Notes: generated by a model from the sequence alone, not told the origin. Positions 1 through 17,420 are shown, counted from the first letter of the stretch. The stretch is DNA of 64,000 nt from Manihot esculenta (GCF_001659605.2 NC_035168.2:2846058-2910057), one strand, 5' to 3'. Numbers and translations are program-made.

Positions 1-1874
1 TTTATTTATTACATAAATATTTTTTTCGACATTTACTTAAATTGAATTATAAATTTTAAAATAAAAATAAATAAAATCACATACTATTTTTTTATAAAAT
101 TAAAATATTTTTATAAAAATAATTTTAAATGTCAATACAATTAATAAATTGTATAATTTTCAACCTTTCATATACGGATATCTTAGAAAATATTAGCCCA
201 ATTAATTTATTCTAATCATTACTTAATTCTAATAAATTTAGTAAAAGGGACACTTATTAAAAAATAGAGGGTGTAATTAGTTAGATGTGTATCATGAGTA
301 ATTTAAGCTCTGTTTCTTTCAAAAAATTATTTTCTAATATTTTTAGATATTCAAAAAATTTAGTTGATTAAAAATATTTTTTATCAAATAAAAAATTAAA
401 TCACTTTTAAAAAAAGTCAATTTTTGAAGAAAAAAATTATTTTTCATATTTTAAAATCTTATTAAAATTTATATATATAAATTTGTGTATATATTATATT
501 TTTTAAATTAAAATTTAATAATAAAAAATTATTTTTTAAAAAATATTGTTTAAATATAAATTATTTTTACAAATAAACGAGGTTTAGTGTACTTATATAA
601 AAATGTTAGCCTCGTTTGTCAACGAGAATTGCATTTTCTCTAAGTTCATGCACTTCTTGTGACACAAATTATCAATATTATTGTTACAGGCAACATTAAA
701 TTTCACTATGGTAAACAGATCAGAACGGTGATATAGAGTTTTAATTCTTCCAATCTCGAACTAAATCTCTTTATTTTAACTAGAAGTAATTAGAATCAAA
801 ATTAATTTATTTTTTTAATAAAAAAAAATTATTTATATGAAAAATATAAAATTTTATACTATTTTATAATTAAATTTAAAATTTTAAAATATAAACAAAG
901 CTTAATTTTTTAAAAAGACTTTAAATAAGTTAAAATGATCATGGCTAAGAACTTATTTAGCCTTCAAAATTTAATAATAATAATTTTATATAAAGAAAAC
1001 CTTTATCTAACTAAAATAAAGGAAATCTTTATTGTATATATATAATAATGTTTTACTAAGATAAAATATTACAATTTTCAACAAAACCAAATTTATTTCC
1101 TTAAATTTCTAGATAAGCTCGGGTGGACTGATCATGAAATAAATTTTTAATAAATACAATATTCATTTTTTATTAATAAATTAATATAGAGAGAATTGTA
1201 GAAATAGGAGATTTAGCCAAATTAAGAGTTATTTTATTATAATTTAATATAATTAATTGTTTTTTAATTATAAAAACTTCAAATGATAAATAAAAGTGGA
1301 CGGAAAAAATAAAATTTTTAATATGTGAAAAAAGAAGGTTGAAATTATAAGCATAAAGGAAGATGACATTAAAGTTTTTTTCCCTCTATTATCCCATAGA
1401 ACTGAAAAATACAAATGGAATTAAATAGAAGAAAAAAAAAATCAATTTGGTTATTTCGAATTTGAATATGGATTGTGTATGGTTTAATTTGATTATTTTA
1501 GTTAAATTAATTTTTATTAAAATAAATTTTTTATAAATAATTCATAAAAGTTAATTTTTGAAATAAGTTTAAATCTGCTGATATTTTTATAAATTCCACG
1601 TAACCATGAAAAAAAAATCATATTTAATCATGTTCTATGATCAATAACTCATTTGCACACTAAATATATGGGTATTGTATCATTACCCAATAGCATTTAA
1701 TGTGGGTGCCAACAAGGCTGGTGATAGTTGGAGAATAAAGGAGCGAAAATGACTTGCTTTATCCTATTTGACCCGAACAATTTGATCCGATTTGCTACTA
1801 TTATTTGTAATTTAATTATATAATTTTAAAATAAACACAGATTAAGAAAAATTTCAACAACTTAAGTAATTTTT

Positions 1875-1898
1875 AAAAAAAAAAAAAAAAAAAAAAAA
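1875..1898. repeat. poly(A) run of 24
   Basis: An uninterrupted run of 24 A residues. It could be the tail of a decayed retroposed element, but I see no coding sequence or target duplication beside it. Confidence 0.5.
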
Positions 1899-2789
1899 CT
1901 CTGATTTCGACTGGACAAGTTTCCGAATCTTGACAAAATCCAATACAATTAATACCATGAGGCCGCTAGATCTACATTTATTAAATCCAAATTATGACTA
2001 TATAAAGAATTTTTAAAAAAATGCTTAATATTATATGATGTCACTAATAATTTGTACTCTCATTTGCTAATTTTAATTGATTTTCAATACAATGTGACTA
2101 AATTGATTAAAATGAATTTAAATGTATAATTTCTTCAATTGGATTAATAATTCAATGATTAAAAGTTTAAAACTAAATATTAAATATTAAACTTTAAAAG
2201 AATTTTATTGAAACACATTGTTTCTGCTTTTCTAAATGAAATTTAAATTTCCTTTGTGTAAAGTTATCAATGAATTTTCTTTTATTTTAGAAGACAAATG
2301 TATTTTTAAATTAATAGCTGAGAGCACTAATTTAAAATTGTTAAAAAAAGTAAATAATTAATAAGAAATAAAATAATAATTAATATAATAAATTTTTTTA
2401 ATTAGTAGAATAAAGAGTGTAAAATATTTTTTTTTGAAATGGGTTAAAATAATTATTTAAAAAATAGTGATTACAACTGCCAACTCAAATAATAAATGCA
2501 CAAGTATTTTTCAAATATGTTGAGAAATTATTCATATAAAATAAATAAATATTAATTATAATTATAATAAATACTCATAATAAATTTCTATAATAAATAG
2601 ATTCTACACACATATATATATTTCTGCTGTTGACTCTTCTTCTATGAGAATCTAACATCTTCTTTGGGGACGACGTTAACAACTAGCAGTTTCTGTCATG
2701 TCTATTATTTAATAAGACATAAATTTATTTTATAATTAATAATTATTATTTTTATCCAATTAATTATTTTTTATTTTTTTAAAAAAATT

Positions 2790-3362
2790 ATTATTTAATT
2801 TCTAAAAATTAATATTATTATTAATAAATCAATTTTAATATTTTTAAAAATTTATTAAAATATTTTTTAATCCATCAACAAAATAATTATTTCATCTATT
2901 TCGCTATTTAGAAATATAATAAAAGATCAAATTATCTTATTTTTATCTTATTTTTCATTTTTTTTTCTAGACGATGTCTTCTCTTTTTTTTTTAAATATT
3001 TTTTTTAAGAGAAAAAATTATTTCGTTGATAAAAAAAACATATTAATAAATTTGAAAAAGATAAAAATATTTTAATAAATTTTTAAAAATATAAAAACCG
3101 ACTTATTAATAATAATAATATTTAGAGACTAAATAAAAAATTTTATTTGAAAATAAAATAAAATTTTAAAAATTTATCTCATTTTTTATTAAATTTCTCA
3201 TATTTCTCATTAAATTTATCATATTTTTTATTTAATTTTAATAGAAAAAAAGATAAAATAATTATTTTATTGGTAAATAAAAAAAATAAAAAAATTTTAA
3301 TAAATTTCTGAAAATATAAAAATTAATTTATTAATAATGATAATATTTAAAAATTAAATAGT
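2790..3362. repeat. AT-rich foldback (MITE-like) repeat with a third internal copy
   Basis: The segment 2790-2896 is the imperfect reverse complement of 3250-3362 over about 105 bp. Shared landmarks are the blocks TTATTTAATTT, TTATTAATAAAT, AAATTTATTAAAAT and AAATAATTATTT in the same order. A third copy, in the same orientation as the right arm, lies at about 3013-3146. An old non-autonomous foldback transposon with a partial internal duplication would explain this. Low sequence complexity limits confidence, and I could not define target duplications. Confidence 0.4.
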
Positions 3363-5728
3363 AAATTTTCTGTTAAATATCATTATTATTGTCATACTAA
3401 TTTAATTTTTATAAAGTAATAGTTATTTAACACTTTACATACTATTAATTGAACAGTATAATTAATTAAATATAAAAAATAATATTAATATAATAAATAA
3501 TAGGGTGTTAATTAACAAAATTAATTATTATAAGATATTAGATTTATTTATTTTATATACATATAATTTTATATATTATTATATACATATAATTTTATTT
3601 TGTTTTCCGGTGTATTTGTGCTTTTCAGATTAGTAATATTATTTTTATAATATTAGATTAATTAATATTACTAAAATATTTAAATAATATTTGAATATAG
3701 TACATTTCTTTAATATATTATTAAGAGCATATAATATTTTTTATTTTTAAATGAAAAAACAATCATATAATTTAACTAAAACTCATGGTATTATATATAT
3801 ATATATATATTTATCTTAATATTTCTATTATATTGATTCCTATTATTTTTTATTATGAAATCTACATAAAAAAATACGAGAGACAAAAAGTTTAATTTAT
3901 ATGTAAAAAAGCAAAAAGATAGGTTAGTTTTTTTTCCCTATATATTCCAAATTATAAATTCATTTTTTCAATATAATGATTTATTTATTATATTTTTAAT
4001 ACACTTTTATTTAATATTTAATAGAATATATAATATAAGTGAATCACATTATTATACTATAAAATATTCGGTAAATTATCATTGCAAAATAGATTCACTG
4101 ATAAAATTTTAGTAAATAAAAAATACGGTCTACTCTATCCAGATATCATAATATCTTGTTTATTATTAAAATTCACTCTTTTCTCAATAAAATGAGTTTT
4201 AATATGAAATTAGTGTTAACAAATATGGTTTAACTTATTCATTACACTTACTTATTAATCGGCGATATTCTTTATTAAATAAAAATCACATCATTGTTGG
4301 ATAATTAAAAAATATTATATTTATCTCAACTTTTTTATCGTATAAAAGGAAAAAAATTACAAACACTACTCAAATTTTAAATCATGAAGTATATTCTCTT
4401 TAATTTTTAATATATTGATTTAATTGTCAGAGATGATTATGAATATCCACCGCTACGTAACTTTCTTGTATATCTGCGCAATCAAAGCATATTTTGATTT
4501 TGAATATATCATTAATTTGATCAACGCAATATAAGATATATTATAAAAAGACAATTTAACTTTATTATTTTAACTATATTAGTAATATTTTTAATTTATT
4601 TAAAAAAATAGTCGATTTATTTTTATGGCCGGGAGAGATTAATGAATTTAAAGAACTACTTATTGCTTTATTTTAAACTTTTAAAGCATTAAATAGCTAT
4701 TTGTGAAAGGGCAACTCTCCAGCTAAAAGCCAAGATAGAGAAATTGAGCAATGAATGGCAGGAATTTAAGAGTGGGATCCAAATTTATGGCTGACAACAA
4801 TCCAAGTAGTTAGGAGTTAGGGTAAAGGTCTTCAATTGAGAGAGATACAATAAATCGTCGATTGTTTCTAGCATTTTTTTTTTATAAATTATACATTTAA
4901 AAAAGAAAAATTAATAATCAGCAGTTGGCATTAATTTCTTGCTTTAATGAAGTTTTGTTGTCAGGATAGACTACACTTATGATGCGAAATTATTTTAGAA
5001 ACTACCCAGGATATTAGACATTAATAAGACCAAGTCTACTATATACTTCATATGAAAAATGAATTTAATAATAGTTAATTCCATGGAAATTCACATCTTG
5101 TCTCGTATACAAAGATTGAATCTTTAGTCAGATTATGAACATGTTGATTAGTTAAGCTACGAAAGCAGTATGGGAAATGTAAACTTTAAAGTCCATTACT
5201 CACTGGAAGAAGTTACACATATTTAACAAAAAAATAAACTCAAATGTCATATGCGGTGTCAAATTTTGCGGGTATGCTTAGTTTTACAAGCGAGAAACAA
5301 ACTACTTGAGTTTCAACTCTTGTTGCTTTCTGCGTGGAAACTGGAAACCATATGAATCTGTATACGATTGACCTTGTACAATTTTCTTTTAACAAGCAAA
5401 TGACAGCCATGATGATGATGAACTTCCATTCATGTATTTTCCTTTATAAATCATATAATCTATTTATTATGTTGTATATAAATTATTTTACAAAATATTT
5501 TGGTATATAAATAAATAAAAATCAAAATCTATGTTTAATTGGTTAGAAAATTTTTCCCTATCAAACGAGGGTTCTACGTCATTCAATCTCAATCACACAA
5601 TTCTTCAATACCTATCAAATTAACTCATCATCTAGATGTTTAGCTAGATATCAATATACAAATATATTCGCTCTATCTCATGGGAGATTTTTGAAAGATC
5701 TGTTTCTGGTACATTTCCAATTGCTGGA

Positions 5729-5874
5729 TTATGTCACACCTGTTACCAGCATTCCCTTCACATCATCTGCTAACATTTCCTTAGGAACATTTGCCAACAT
5801 TCTCAACTCTTCAACACATGTCCTCTCCATATTCATCCATTGACTTGGAATAATGCCTTGCCCCACAGATCCAC
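5729..5874 (-). pseudogene. Exon-like open stretch of unknown family
   Basis: On the minus strand, a 48-codon open stretch ends in TAA and is preceded by a splice-acceptor-like AATAG. Its composition is balanced and protein-like, with the local string WMNMERTCVEELRMLANV, in contrast to the AT-rich surroundings. It could be the last exon of a decayed gene. I do not recognise the family and assign no function. Confidence 0.25.
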
Positions 5875-6654
5875 CTATTAGGTATTATCAAAATATTTAT
5901 TATTATTAATAAAATTGATATTAAATAAATATTTGTTAGAAGTAGTCTACATCTTAATAAATTAATTCGATACAAATAAAATAACAGCAGTAATTATGTC
6001 AAAACAATGTTTGCATTTATCAACTATCAATTATAAATTCCCTACTCTTTCTCCTACACAACTTGGCCTCTTTTTTCATTCGTTGTTAGGTTGGCTTTGT
6101 GTGTGGGAATGCCTCAACCAACCAGATTTTTCAGATTATAGGTCTGGTTGTTTTTTAGTATTAGATTCTAACTTAATAAAAGTTCAATTTATTTATTGTT
6201 GAAACTTAATTTTTAAATTTATTTAATAAAAGCTAGATATGAAAGGATTAAAATATAATTAAAAAAATTATTAAATAATTTGAATTAAAATTTTTTTTTT
6301 CTAAATGGTAAATGAATCTAAGAATAATTTTACTAGACTTTTATAATTCGATTTATTAAAAATCAAGAGTTTATTTATTTATAGATTTGCGATTGAATTA
6401 TATATATATTTCATCGATTAAAATCATTTAATTATAAGAATAATAGTATTAAAAGTAAGGAGAGCTCGGAAAACTTTGGTAAAAAAACAGGATCAAAATC
6501 CAACCAAAACAACAAAACAAAACTTGTAACAAACACTGGAACACAGTCCCACAAACTAGGAGCATAATCAACAACATAATAATATCCAGGGCAATGAAAT
6601 CTTCATTCTTGAAAGATCTTAATTATTTGGCTAAAGTTCAGGATTTCTTCTTGC

Positions 6655-6945
6655 TTATCACGAATTCCATGTAAATAGTCTGTCTTCACTGGAATTGGAA
6701 GGTTTCAATTCCGTATTGTAGCCACAATTACCTTGATTGGAGCTTGTCCAGTCAAGAAATATGACCCCAATTATAGCTCTAGCAATGAGGCTACATAAGA
6801 ACCTGTTGAAAAAACTAGGCAAATGGACTGCTTCTTTAGGATCATTTTCATTGAATTGGTCAGCTCCTAAGCTACCATTTGCAGCTTCACACTGTTTTTT
6901 CTTATCTGGTGCAACACCTTTGCATGATGGCCTCAGTCCAACAAA
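6655..6945 (-). pseudogene. NRT1/PTR family (NPF) transporter gene fragment
   Basis: Reading the minus strand gives a stretch starting GLRPSCKG, followed by VAPDKKKQCEAANGS, then LGADQFNENDPKEAVHLPSF, then a hydrophobic segment ending near LDWTSSNQG. The GADQF-N-DPKE-SFFN pattern is diagnostic of plant proton-coupled nitrate/peptide/hormone transporters (NRT1/PTR, NPF), polytopic membrane proteins. Family members normally have about 30 more residues, a membrane segment, between the AANGS and GADQF parts, so an internal deletion is likely. The frame decays after NQG and ends at a stop. Only about 80 of the usual ~580 residues are present, so this is a relic. It lies just downstream, on the same strand, of the SDR pseudogene. 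Confidence 0.6.
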
Positions 6946-7239
6946 ATCTCAGTAAATAAAAATGATGGCATGATGAAGATAGAGAGCAGGAACAAACAAA
7001 AGAAACCAAATTCACATGAAGTTTTATAAATCTAGATTGGGTTTCAAGGGGAGACCCGCCGGCTTTGAGTTAGTTAAATGTCGCATGGTCAATTTTTCTG
7101 ACAATTATTAATAAAATTTTGCTCATTAAAGTGAAAATGATGATTTATATGAAAAAAAAAAAAAGACTTGCCAAAGTTTGCTGGGACAATGTAAGTGTGA
7201 AACGAAAAACAAAAAGAAACTAGAAGTTTATTTGGGATC

Positions 7240-10018
<2,779 letters not shown>

Positions 10019-10482
10019 GGGTGAGCGTATTCGGTTCAAACTGAAAAAATCGATCGAACTGAATCGATTTAAAATTTTAGTTCGGTTTTTTATACATTTC
10101 GATTCGATTTAGTTTTTAATTTCAGAAATTTCTGTTATTTTAGTTCGGTTCGGTTTTAATCAGAAAAAAACCGAAAAAACCGAACCGAACCGATTAGTGA
10201 TAATAATATGTTTTTTCAATAATATAGAGAAATTAAATCATATTAAGATTAAAATATTTTAATTAAATTTTAAAATATTAAAAATAAAGGGTAAAAAATA
10301 AAAAAATTATTAAAAATCGAAACCGATCAAACCGAACCGAATCGAACCGAATCAGATCGGTTCGGTTCGATTCGGTTTCTGACCAAAATCGATTCGGTTC
10401 GGTTTTTATAAATACTAAAATTTCGGTTTTCGGTTTAATTGGTTCGGTTCGATTCAAAACCGAACCGACCAAATGCTCACCC
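10019..10482. mobile_element. Foldback/MITE-like element with GGGTGAGC termini
   Basis: The element begins GGGTGAGC and ends GCTCACCC, an 8-bp perfect terminal inverted repeat. Inside each end are many copies of GGTTCGGTT / AACCGAACC in opposite orientations, so the whole ~460 bp can fold on itself. Plant genomes commonly carry non-autonomous elements with this CGGTTCGGTT composition. I could not see a clear target-site duplication, so the exact ends and superfamily remain open. Confidence 0.6.
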
Positions 10483-10789
10483 CTGCTCATGTGGACCTGA
10501 TTTGGGCAAAAGTAATAAGCCCAAACATTTGAGGTGGACCAAATATAAGCTTAGGCAATAAAATCCGAGCCCCCGTCCATGTATGTAAACGAGTCTACCT
10601 TTTTAAATCAAGAGTTGAAAGTTTGTTTCCCACGACATAGAGTAGAGTATGATTTTTTTTTTAATAAAATTTTTATAAAATAAAATCTTTTATGACTTTT
10701 AAATTTTTAAAATAAACAGAAGTTTAAGAGATAGTATCACTTAGTGCTGTTTAGTCAAATAAAAATTTGAGTATTTTTAAAATTTCAAC

Positions 10790-11165
10790 CGAATTGATTT
10801 TGATTAAAAATCAAATCGAATCGAATCGATCTAATTCGGTTTAATTCAATTCGGTTTGATCGGTTTTGATTTTTAATAAATTTTTTATTTTTTACACTTT
10901 ATTTTTAATATTTTTAAATTTAATTAAAATATTTTAATTTTAATATGATCTAATCTCTTTATATTATTGAAAATAATATATTATTACCACTAATCGATTC
11001 GCTTTAATTTTTTTTTATCAAAATCGAATCAAATCAAAATAAATAAAATTTTTAAAATTAAAAACTGAATCGAATCGAATTAAAATAAATAAAAAATCGA
11101 ATCAAATTTTTAAATAAATTTAGTTTGATCAGTTTTTTCGATTTGAACTGAATATTGCTCGCTTT
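10790..11165. mobile_element. Decayed relative of the CGGTT foldback element
   Basis: This repeats the alternating CGATT/CGGTT pattern of the 10019-10482 element in an A/T-shifted form (AATCGAATCGAATCGAT and similar). It ends GAACTGAATATTGCTCGC, which resembles the right terminus of the better copy. The C-to-T drift is what old methylated repeats show. Ends are approximate. Confidence 0.45.
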
Positions 11166-11439
11166 ATATACTAAGACATTGGTTAGAATACATCCAAATT
11201 TTGGATTTTACTCTGAACTCCACACTTTTATCCATTACCTTCTCATATATATAAAAAAAGAAAATAGACACTAATGGGATATACATAAAAATCATTTTAA
11301 CTTAAAAACTTGGCTAATACTTGAATACTTAATTCATTTTAATTCAATTTAATTTATTTTAAAAATCCTTAAATTCATTCAAAACTCACTTCAAAGTAAA
11401 TTCTCTGCTCTAATCTCCACTAAAAAAAAATATTTCATT

Positions 11440-11505
11440 GAAAATAAACGAGGCTAAAATTTAAAAGCTTGAAAATAAACGAGGCTAAAATAAACGAGGC
11501 TAAAG
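11440..11505. repeat. Short direct repeats of AAATAAACGAGGCTAAA
   Basis: The 17-mer AAATAAACGAGGCTAAA occurs three times within 65 bp (11442, 11473 and 11488), the last two overlapping. This is a local slippage-type duplication with no assigned function. Confidence 0.6.
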
Positions 11506-14500
11506 AAGTTTTCAATTTTTTAAAACAATTCATTTAAAAGATTAAATAAATTTTTATCACATTGTTTTTACCTTTAAAAATAAAATTTTATAAATTAATT
11601 TTTCTATACTGCAGAATTTAAATTAAAAACTACTATAATTTTAATAATACTCTTTATTAAAATATAAATATATACCTTCGCACCCATTAACCACTGATAT
11701 AAAAGTTCGAAAAATCAGTCTACGAAATAGGCTCTCAAAGGAATCTCAATTCAAAACCTATACTAACAATAAGAATACATGTCAACTCATCTTTCAACAT
11801 CAATTTTTTTAAAAAAATTAATATATATTTTGAATTTAAATCATTAAATTTATCTCAAAATTACAATAACTTTAATAAAGTTTTTGGTGGTATAAAAGTT
11901 CACACCGCAACCATCTAAGAAATTTCGAATCAACATAAACTAAAAAGTCAAATTTGTTACATTTTAAATAAAAAATTGAATTTTTTTTTTTAATTGTTGG
12001 TGGTGGAAGGCTCAAAGTCAAGATGAAAGGAAATGCATTAAATTGGATAGGTACGGGTACCCGCTTGATGACTTGCCGGGTATGAGTAAATTCCCGGCCC
12101 TTGACAGGCAATTGCAACACGATACGTGTGAGTATTATATATATATATATATTTTTTTAAAATTTATCTTAAATTTGTTTGAAATTCAAATATAATCGAA
12201 ATTTATATATTTTAATTAACTATCTTGCACAAAATATATCACATACAAAAATATCATATTATAAATTAAATATTAAATTGAAATTGGCTAATCAAAAAAA
12301 TTTTAAAAAAGAAAAAAAGTAGGATCGAAGCTTAAATTAGAAAAGTAATAATTTTAAAAATAATTTCAGTATTAATATATAATTAAATTGGTCAATCAAA
12401 ATATATTTTTGAATATTTTGAGTGATTAAAGACTTGTGTTTTTTTTGTTATCATATTAAAATAGCATTTAAAATTTATATAAAGCATATTACAGAATACT
12501 GAGAGGATGAGAGATTTCAACTTGAAATGGTCAAAATTAAATATGATACTTTTAGTCACCAAATTACGAAACAGCCGGCAAGACTTTTGCATCCGAACAG
12601 CAAACAAGTGCCAAAACTGGGAACAGAAATGCTGTTATTGGATGTTAGTTGGAGGATTTGCAGAGTCAAACTCCTCTTCAGTCTGCTGCAGATTATTGGC
12701 TTCTATACTTACTTTCCTTCAAAATAGAAATGTGTGTCCTTTATTTAAATTTCTTTTAAAAATAATTCAAAAACACATTAATACATTCATATATTTTAAA
12801 ATCTTTTATAAATTAGCCTTTCTTTACGGAAATAAGGAATAATTGTAATTTTAAAATCTTCCAAACTAACTAATTCTAATTTTAGAATTATATAGTATAT
12901 AATATTAGTTTTAAAATTATAATATTGGATTGAGCGAATCTCTTTTTCGTCACCTAAAAATTTTGAATTCAAATTTTGAATATAAATCACCTTTTAAAAT
13001 TTAAGAAAGAGTGATTCCTAATTTTAGATTAATCAAAATAGTAAATTTTAAATATCGAATAATTTATAAAAAAAATAATTATATATTATCATTATAAATA
13101 ATAATTAAATTTACTATTTATTTAAAAGTAAATTTCACTAACTTAATGAATTAAATGATAATCTTTCCTTGCCGATAAAAAACATATTTAGTAATTTTCT
13201 AAATATATCTTAATTGGTTTACATGAATTTAATATATATATATGTTAATATTGAATTAATATTAATTTACATCGATCAAGTGTTCATATACACTTTTAAA
13301 TTTTAAAAATATTTTATATTCATAATTTAAATTTAAGACTATTGATTAATAAAAAAAAAATTATATTATCCCATTCCTCCGATTAATTGTTGATTAATTT
13401 TTAAAGTAATAATGAAAAAGAAAGCATAAAGTATATTGCATTATGTAATATTAAATATAATAATTTTTATAAATCACATCAGAAAACGGTTGGAGTTGAT
13501 GCAGAAGAAGGAGTCTGCTTTTATTTCCCACTGACAAAGATTAGAAATCCTTCACCAAGACAGAACATTACAACAGTTCAAGAGATAATGGTACTGTGTC
13601 AGATCTTTGAGAGTCAAATCAATTATCAATATATAGAGTTGATGATTAATATTGTTGAACCACAATATTTATACTCTATCCAACCGTGAAGGTGGCTTTA
13701 ATGTGATATCTTATTAAAAATAATTCATTAAATAATTATTTCTTATGTGTTAAAATTTTTTAAAAAATATTATTTAATTTTATAATATGAAAAAATTTAC
13801 TAAAATTTTTTAGTTAATTTTTTAATTTTTATATTAATTTTAATTGTTAAATATTGTAAAAAAATTTAAAATATTTTTAATATGAAAAAACTAATTAATA
13901 GATTTTTAAAAAAATTTAAAAAATCAATTAATAAATTCAAAGCTCTCAAAACTACATAATAAAATAATTAATAAATATATTTTTTAAAATTAAAAAATTA
14001 ATTAGTTAATTTTTTTAAGTAGTAATTTTCTTTAAAATTTATATAAACCCTACCTACAATAAGATACAAAGCATATAATTTCTCCAAATTCAGAACTTGG
14101 CATGCTTAATTAATTTTCTACTATATGTTTAAACTTCTTTATGAATTGGAATTTTTCTAAATAATTTTAATAATATATTGTAATTAAATATAATATGCAC
14201 TTTGCAGTAACTCGAATATTAATGTCAGATAATATTATTGTTAAATAATTAAAAAAAAATCTTTTAACATATATTTAATAGAGATTATTTTTAAGTATGC
14301 TAAAATATTTTTGATATATTTTAAGAAGCAGATTCTTAATATTATTGAATTATAAATCAAAGATGCCTTATATCAGTGTTTTTTTAAAAATAAAAATTTA
14401 AGATTGAAAGAATAAAATATGAAATCTCTCAAATATATTAAGATATATTTATTATCAAATTAAATCTATAATTAAAACTGTGAATACGTTTATGTCGGTA

Positions 14501-15480
14501 TTATGTAAAACTAAATTAAAAATTAAATTTAAATTTAACTCCTTATTACAAATCCAACTCAATCAAATTTTTATTATATTGAATTTTAAATAACTCATGA
14601 TTTAGTTCGATTCACTTACTCCGTCCGCAAATAATCCACATTAATTTAGCTTTCCCAGTTGGAAATAACAGTAAACTGCCATAAAGCAAAACAGTAAGTT
14701 CAAATCAATATTTTGAAGCTTTCTTTTCTCATATTCTCTTTTCTCTTTACTTTTTTTTTTTTCAAAGGTAAGATATGTCAGGAACGATTTCTATTTGTAA
14801 TGCAAACTAATTAAAAATTACATTCCAATACTAAAGTGCATGCATATAGTTTGACAAGCCATATATAGAGATTAATATGCAACTAAGAAATGCTAATAAT
14901 AATTTGGAAATTGAAAAATAAATTACAATTTCAAAAAGAAAATGACTTATAATTTGATACAAATTAAAAATAAAATCTATTCTTTGTAGAATGAAGGATG
15001 TACTTTATAGTATGAAATATTGTAACTTTTAATATACTTTATTTTACAATTTTGTAAAATATATCTTATTTTTAATTCCACTCTTAATTACTATATAAAC
15101 TTTTTAGTGGTAGATAATTAATATGAAGAGGTTACTAAAATTGGAGTAATTATGAGAGATAAAGCGTAATTTAGTCAAACTAAACAGTAATTTATCATAA
15201 TTTAATTAAATAATTTAATTATTTCTTAATTATTGCGTAAAAACCTTAAATAATCAATAATAGCGTAGGCTGGGTATACCATTTATGGGGCTAGCAAAGA
15301 ATGTCTTTAAATTTCCCATCAACACTCAATATTAGCAAATCAACTTATCTTGTGGCTATTTCATTAATAATAATATGGATCAAAAGTAGATTTCAAATCG
15401 GTGGATAGAAGAAAATCAATCCTATATTTACAATTAAATAATTAAAGGCCGGCTTTAAAAAAAATATTGAAATTTTTGTC
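11506..15480. other. AT-rich intergenic DNA upstream of the first SDR gene
   Basis: No supported gene. A less AT-rich patch near 12000-12120 and another near 13480-13690 have no frame resembling a known protein. An (AT)n run lies near 12135-12152. The small open frames around 12392-12990 have low-complexity translations and conflict between strands, so I treat them as chance. Confidence 0.5.
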
Positions 15481-15487
15481 AAAATTT

Positions 15488-15493
15488 CACGTG
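15488..15493 (+). promoter_or_regulatory. G-box CACGTG upstream of the first SDR gene
   Basis: A palindromic CACGTG lies about 155 bp before the inferred start codon. A TATA-like string (ATATATATTTA, about 15587-15597) lies between it and the gene. G-boxes bind bZIP/bHLH factors and are common in stress- and ABA-responsive plant promoters. Any regulatory role here is inferred from position only. Confidence 0.35.
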
Positions 15494-15646
15494 CAGTTAA
15501 AGGCTCTTTGAACACGAAAACTTCTTATCCCAGAGACAATTCTGATACCAATAAATGAGTTAGACTCATTGCAGTTTGCCGCACCATATATATTTACTTA
15601 TATATGTTAGCTAGATATATCAAACCTCATCACAACTCTAAAAAAA

Positions 15647-16568
<922 letters not shown>

Positions 16569-17415
16569 GAGAAACCCATCTAGATTTCAATTCCCGTGTT
16601 GATTTATCATGTTTATGTCATGTTCAACTGTGTTACTTTTTATCTTTACATATATATAGGCCTATTATAAAAACTCAGTGTATTACAGTGTATTACGATG
16701 ACTCGTATACCGAAATCTAAAAAATAGAGTTTTATAATGTGTGTGTAAGCCTGCTAGCGATGTATAACCATCTTTCTACTATAGTGCCACATGTCTCTGT
16801 CACTTAGACCGTATGTACGGACGAGTCAAAGCACATCTCCATGTCAAGTGACCGACCATTTAATTCCTCCGGCGCGCATGCTGATAGAACTGCGAGGTGA
16901 TTGGGTCGGCTATTTTACCCCATGTCATATCACAGGGTTAGGTTATCTCCTGATGGACCCGCGCTCATGTCTGATTCGGCCTGCTCCACGTCGCCAGGCT
17001 AGGGCTTATGATGTTGGGCCTGTCTCCTTGAGAATGGCCTGATGGGTTTTGGACCTGTATTCTTATTCAGGACCCGGCCTCACCACCAGGTGTAAGAGGC
17101 CCGGCGCTCATCAGTAACCACTGAAACAACCCGATCCAAACTGAACCAAATAATTTTTGAATCCACTTTCCACTTGACCCAAAATGGCTAATTCAAAATA
17201 TTTAGTAATTTCGTGTTAGTTGTTCCCACGTTAAGCAAGCAACTGACTACGTCTCACATTAAGCAACTAAGCCAGAACTGAACTCTCGGATATTGTGGTT
17301 CGCTAGTAAATCAGGTGGCTCCACCTCGTTACACACGAATAGTCCTTTCCTCACAATCCCACTAATTCTACACAATTTTTTTGATACAAGATGAGTCTAA
17401 TATTAATTGAAATAG
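16569..17415. other. GC-richer repeat-like segment, unassigned
   Basis: After the SDR 3' end, about 16680-17110 is much richer in G+C than its surroundings and holds a short duplication (AGTGTATTAC twice, about 16677-16697). It contains no convincing protein. The part from about 17125 to 17250 resembles the sequence just right of element A (34434-34570), sharing ATTTAGTAATTTC and CCCACGTTAAGCAAGCA. It may be the remains of an older repeat into which element A inserted. Confidence 0.4.
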
Positions 17416-17420
17416 CCCGG
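17416..17420. repeat. Target-site duplication of element A (left copy, CCCGG)
   Basis: CCCGG directly precedes the TGATAAGCGG LTR start. The same five bases directly follow the far LTR end (34429-34433). A 5-bp duplication is normal for Ty3/gypsy integration. Confidence 0.85.

Larger units (their letters stand above)
1..5728. other. AT-rich intergenic DNA, no gene recognised
   Basis: No open frame of gene-like length or recognisable protein similarity is visible on either strand. The sequence is dominated by A/T runs and poly-AT stretches, with an (AT)n run near 3795-3812. The inverted-repeat element and the A-run listed separately are the only structures I can point to. Confidence 0.6.

Noticed and set aside
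6737..6955. 72-codon plus-strand frame
   Set aside because: It is the antisense of the NRT1/PTR fragment, which reads meaningfully only on the minus strand.
12392..12990. Several overlapping small frames on both strands
   Set aside because: AT-rich, low-complexity translations in conflicting frames; no homology recognised.
16791..17042. 83-codon open frame in the GC-rich block
   Set aside because: No start context, no family resemblance, and the length is expected by chance in GC-rich sequence.
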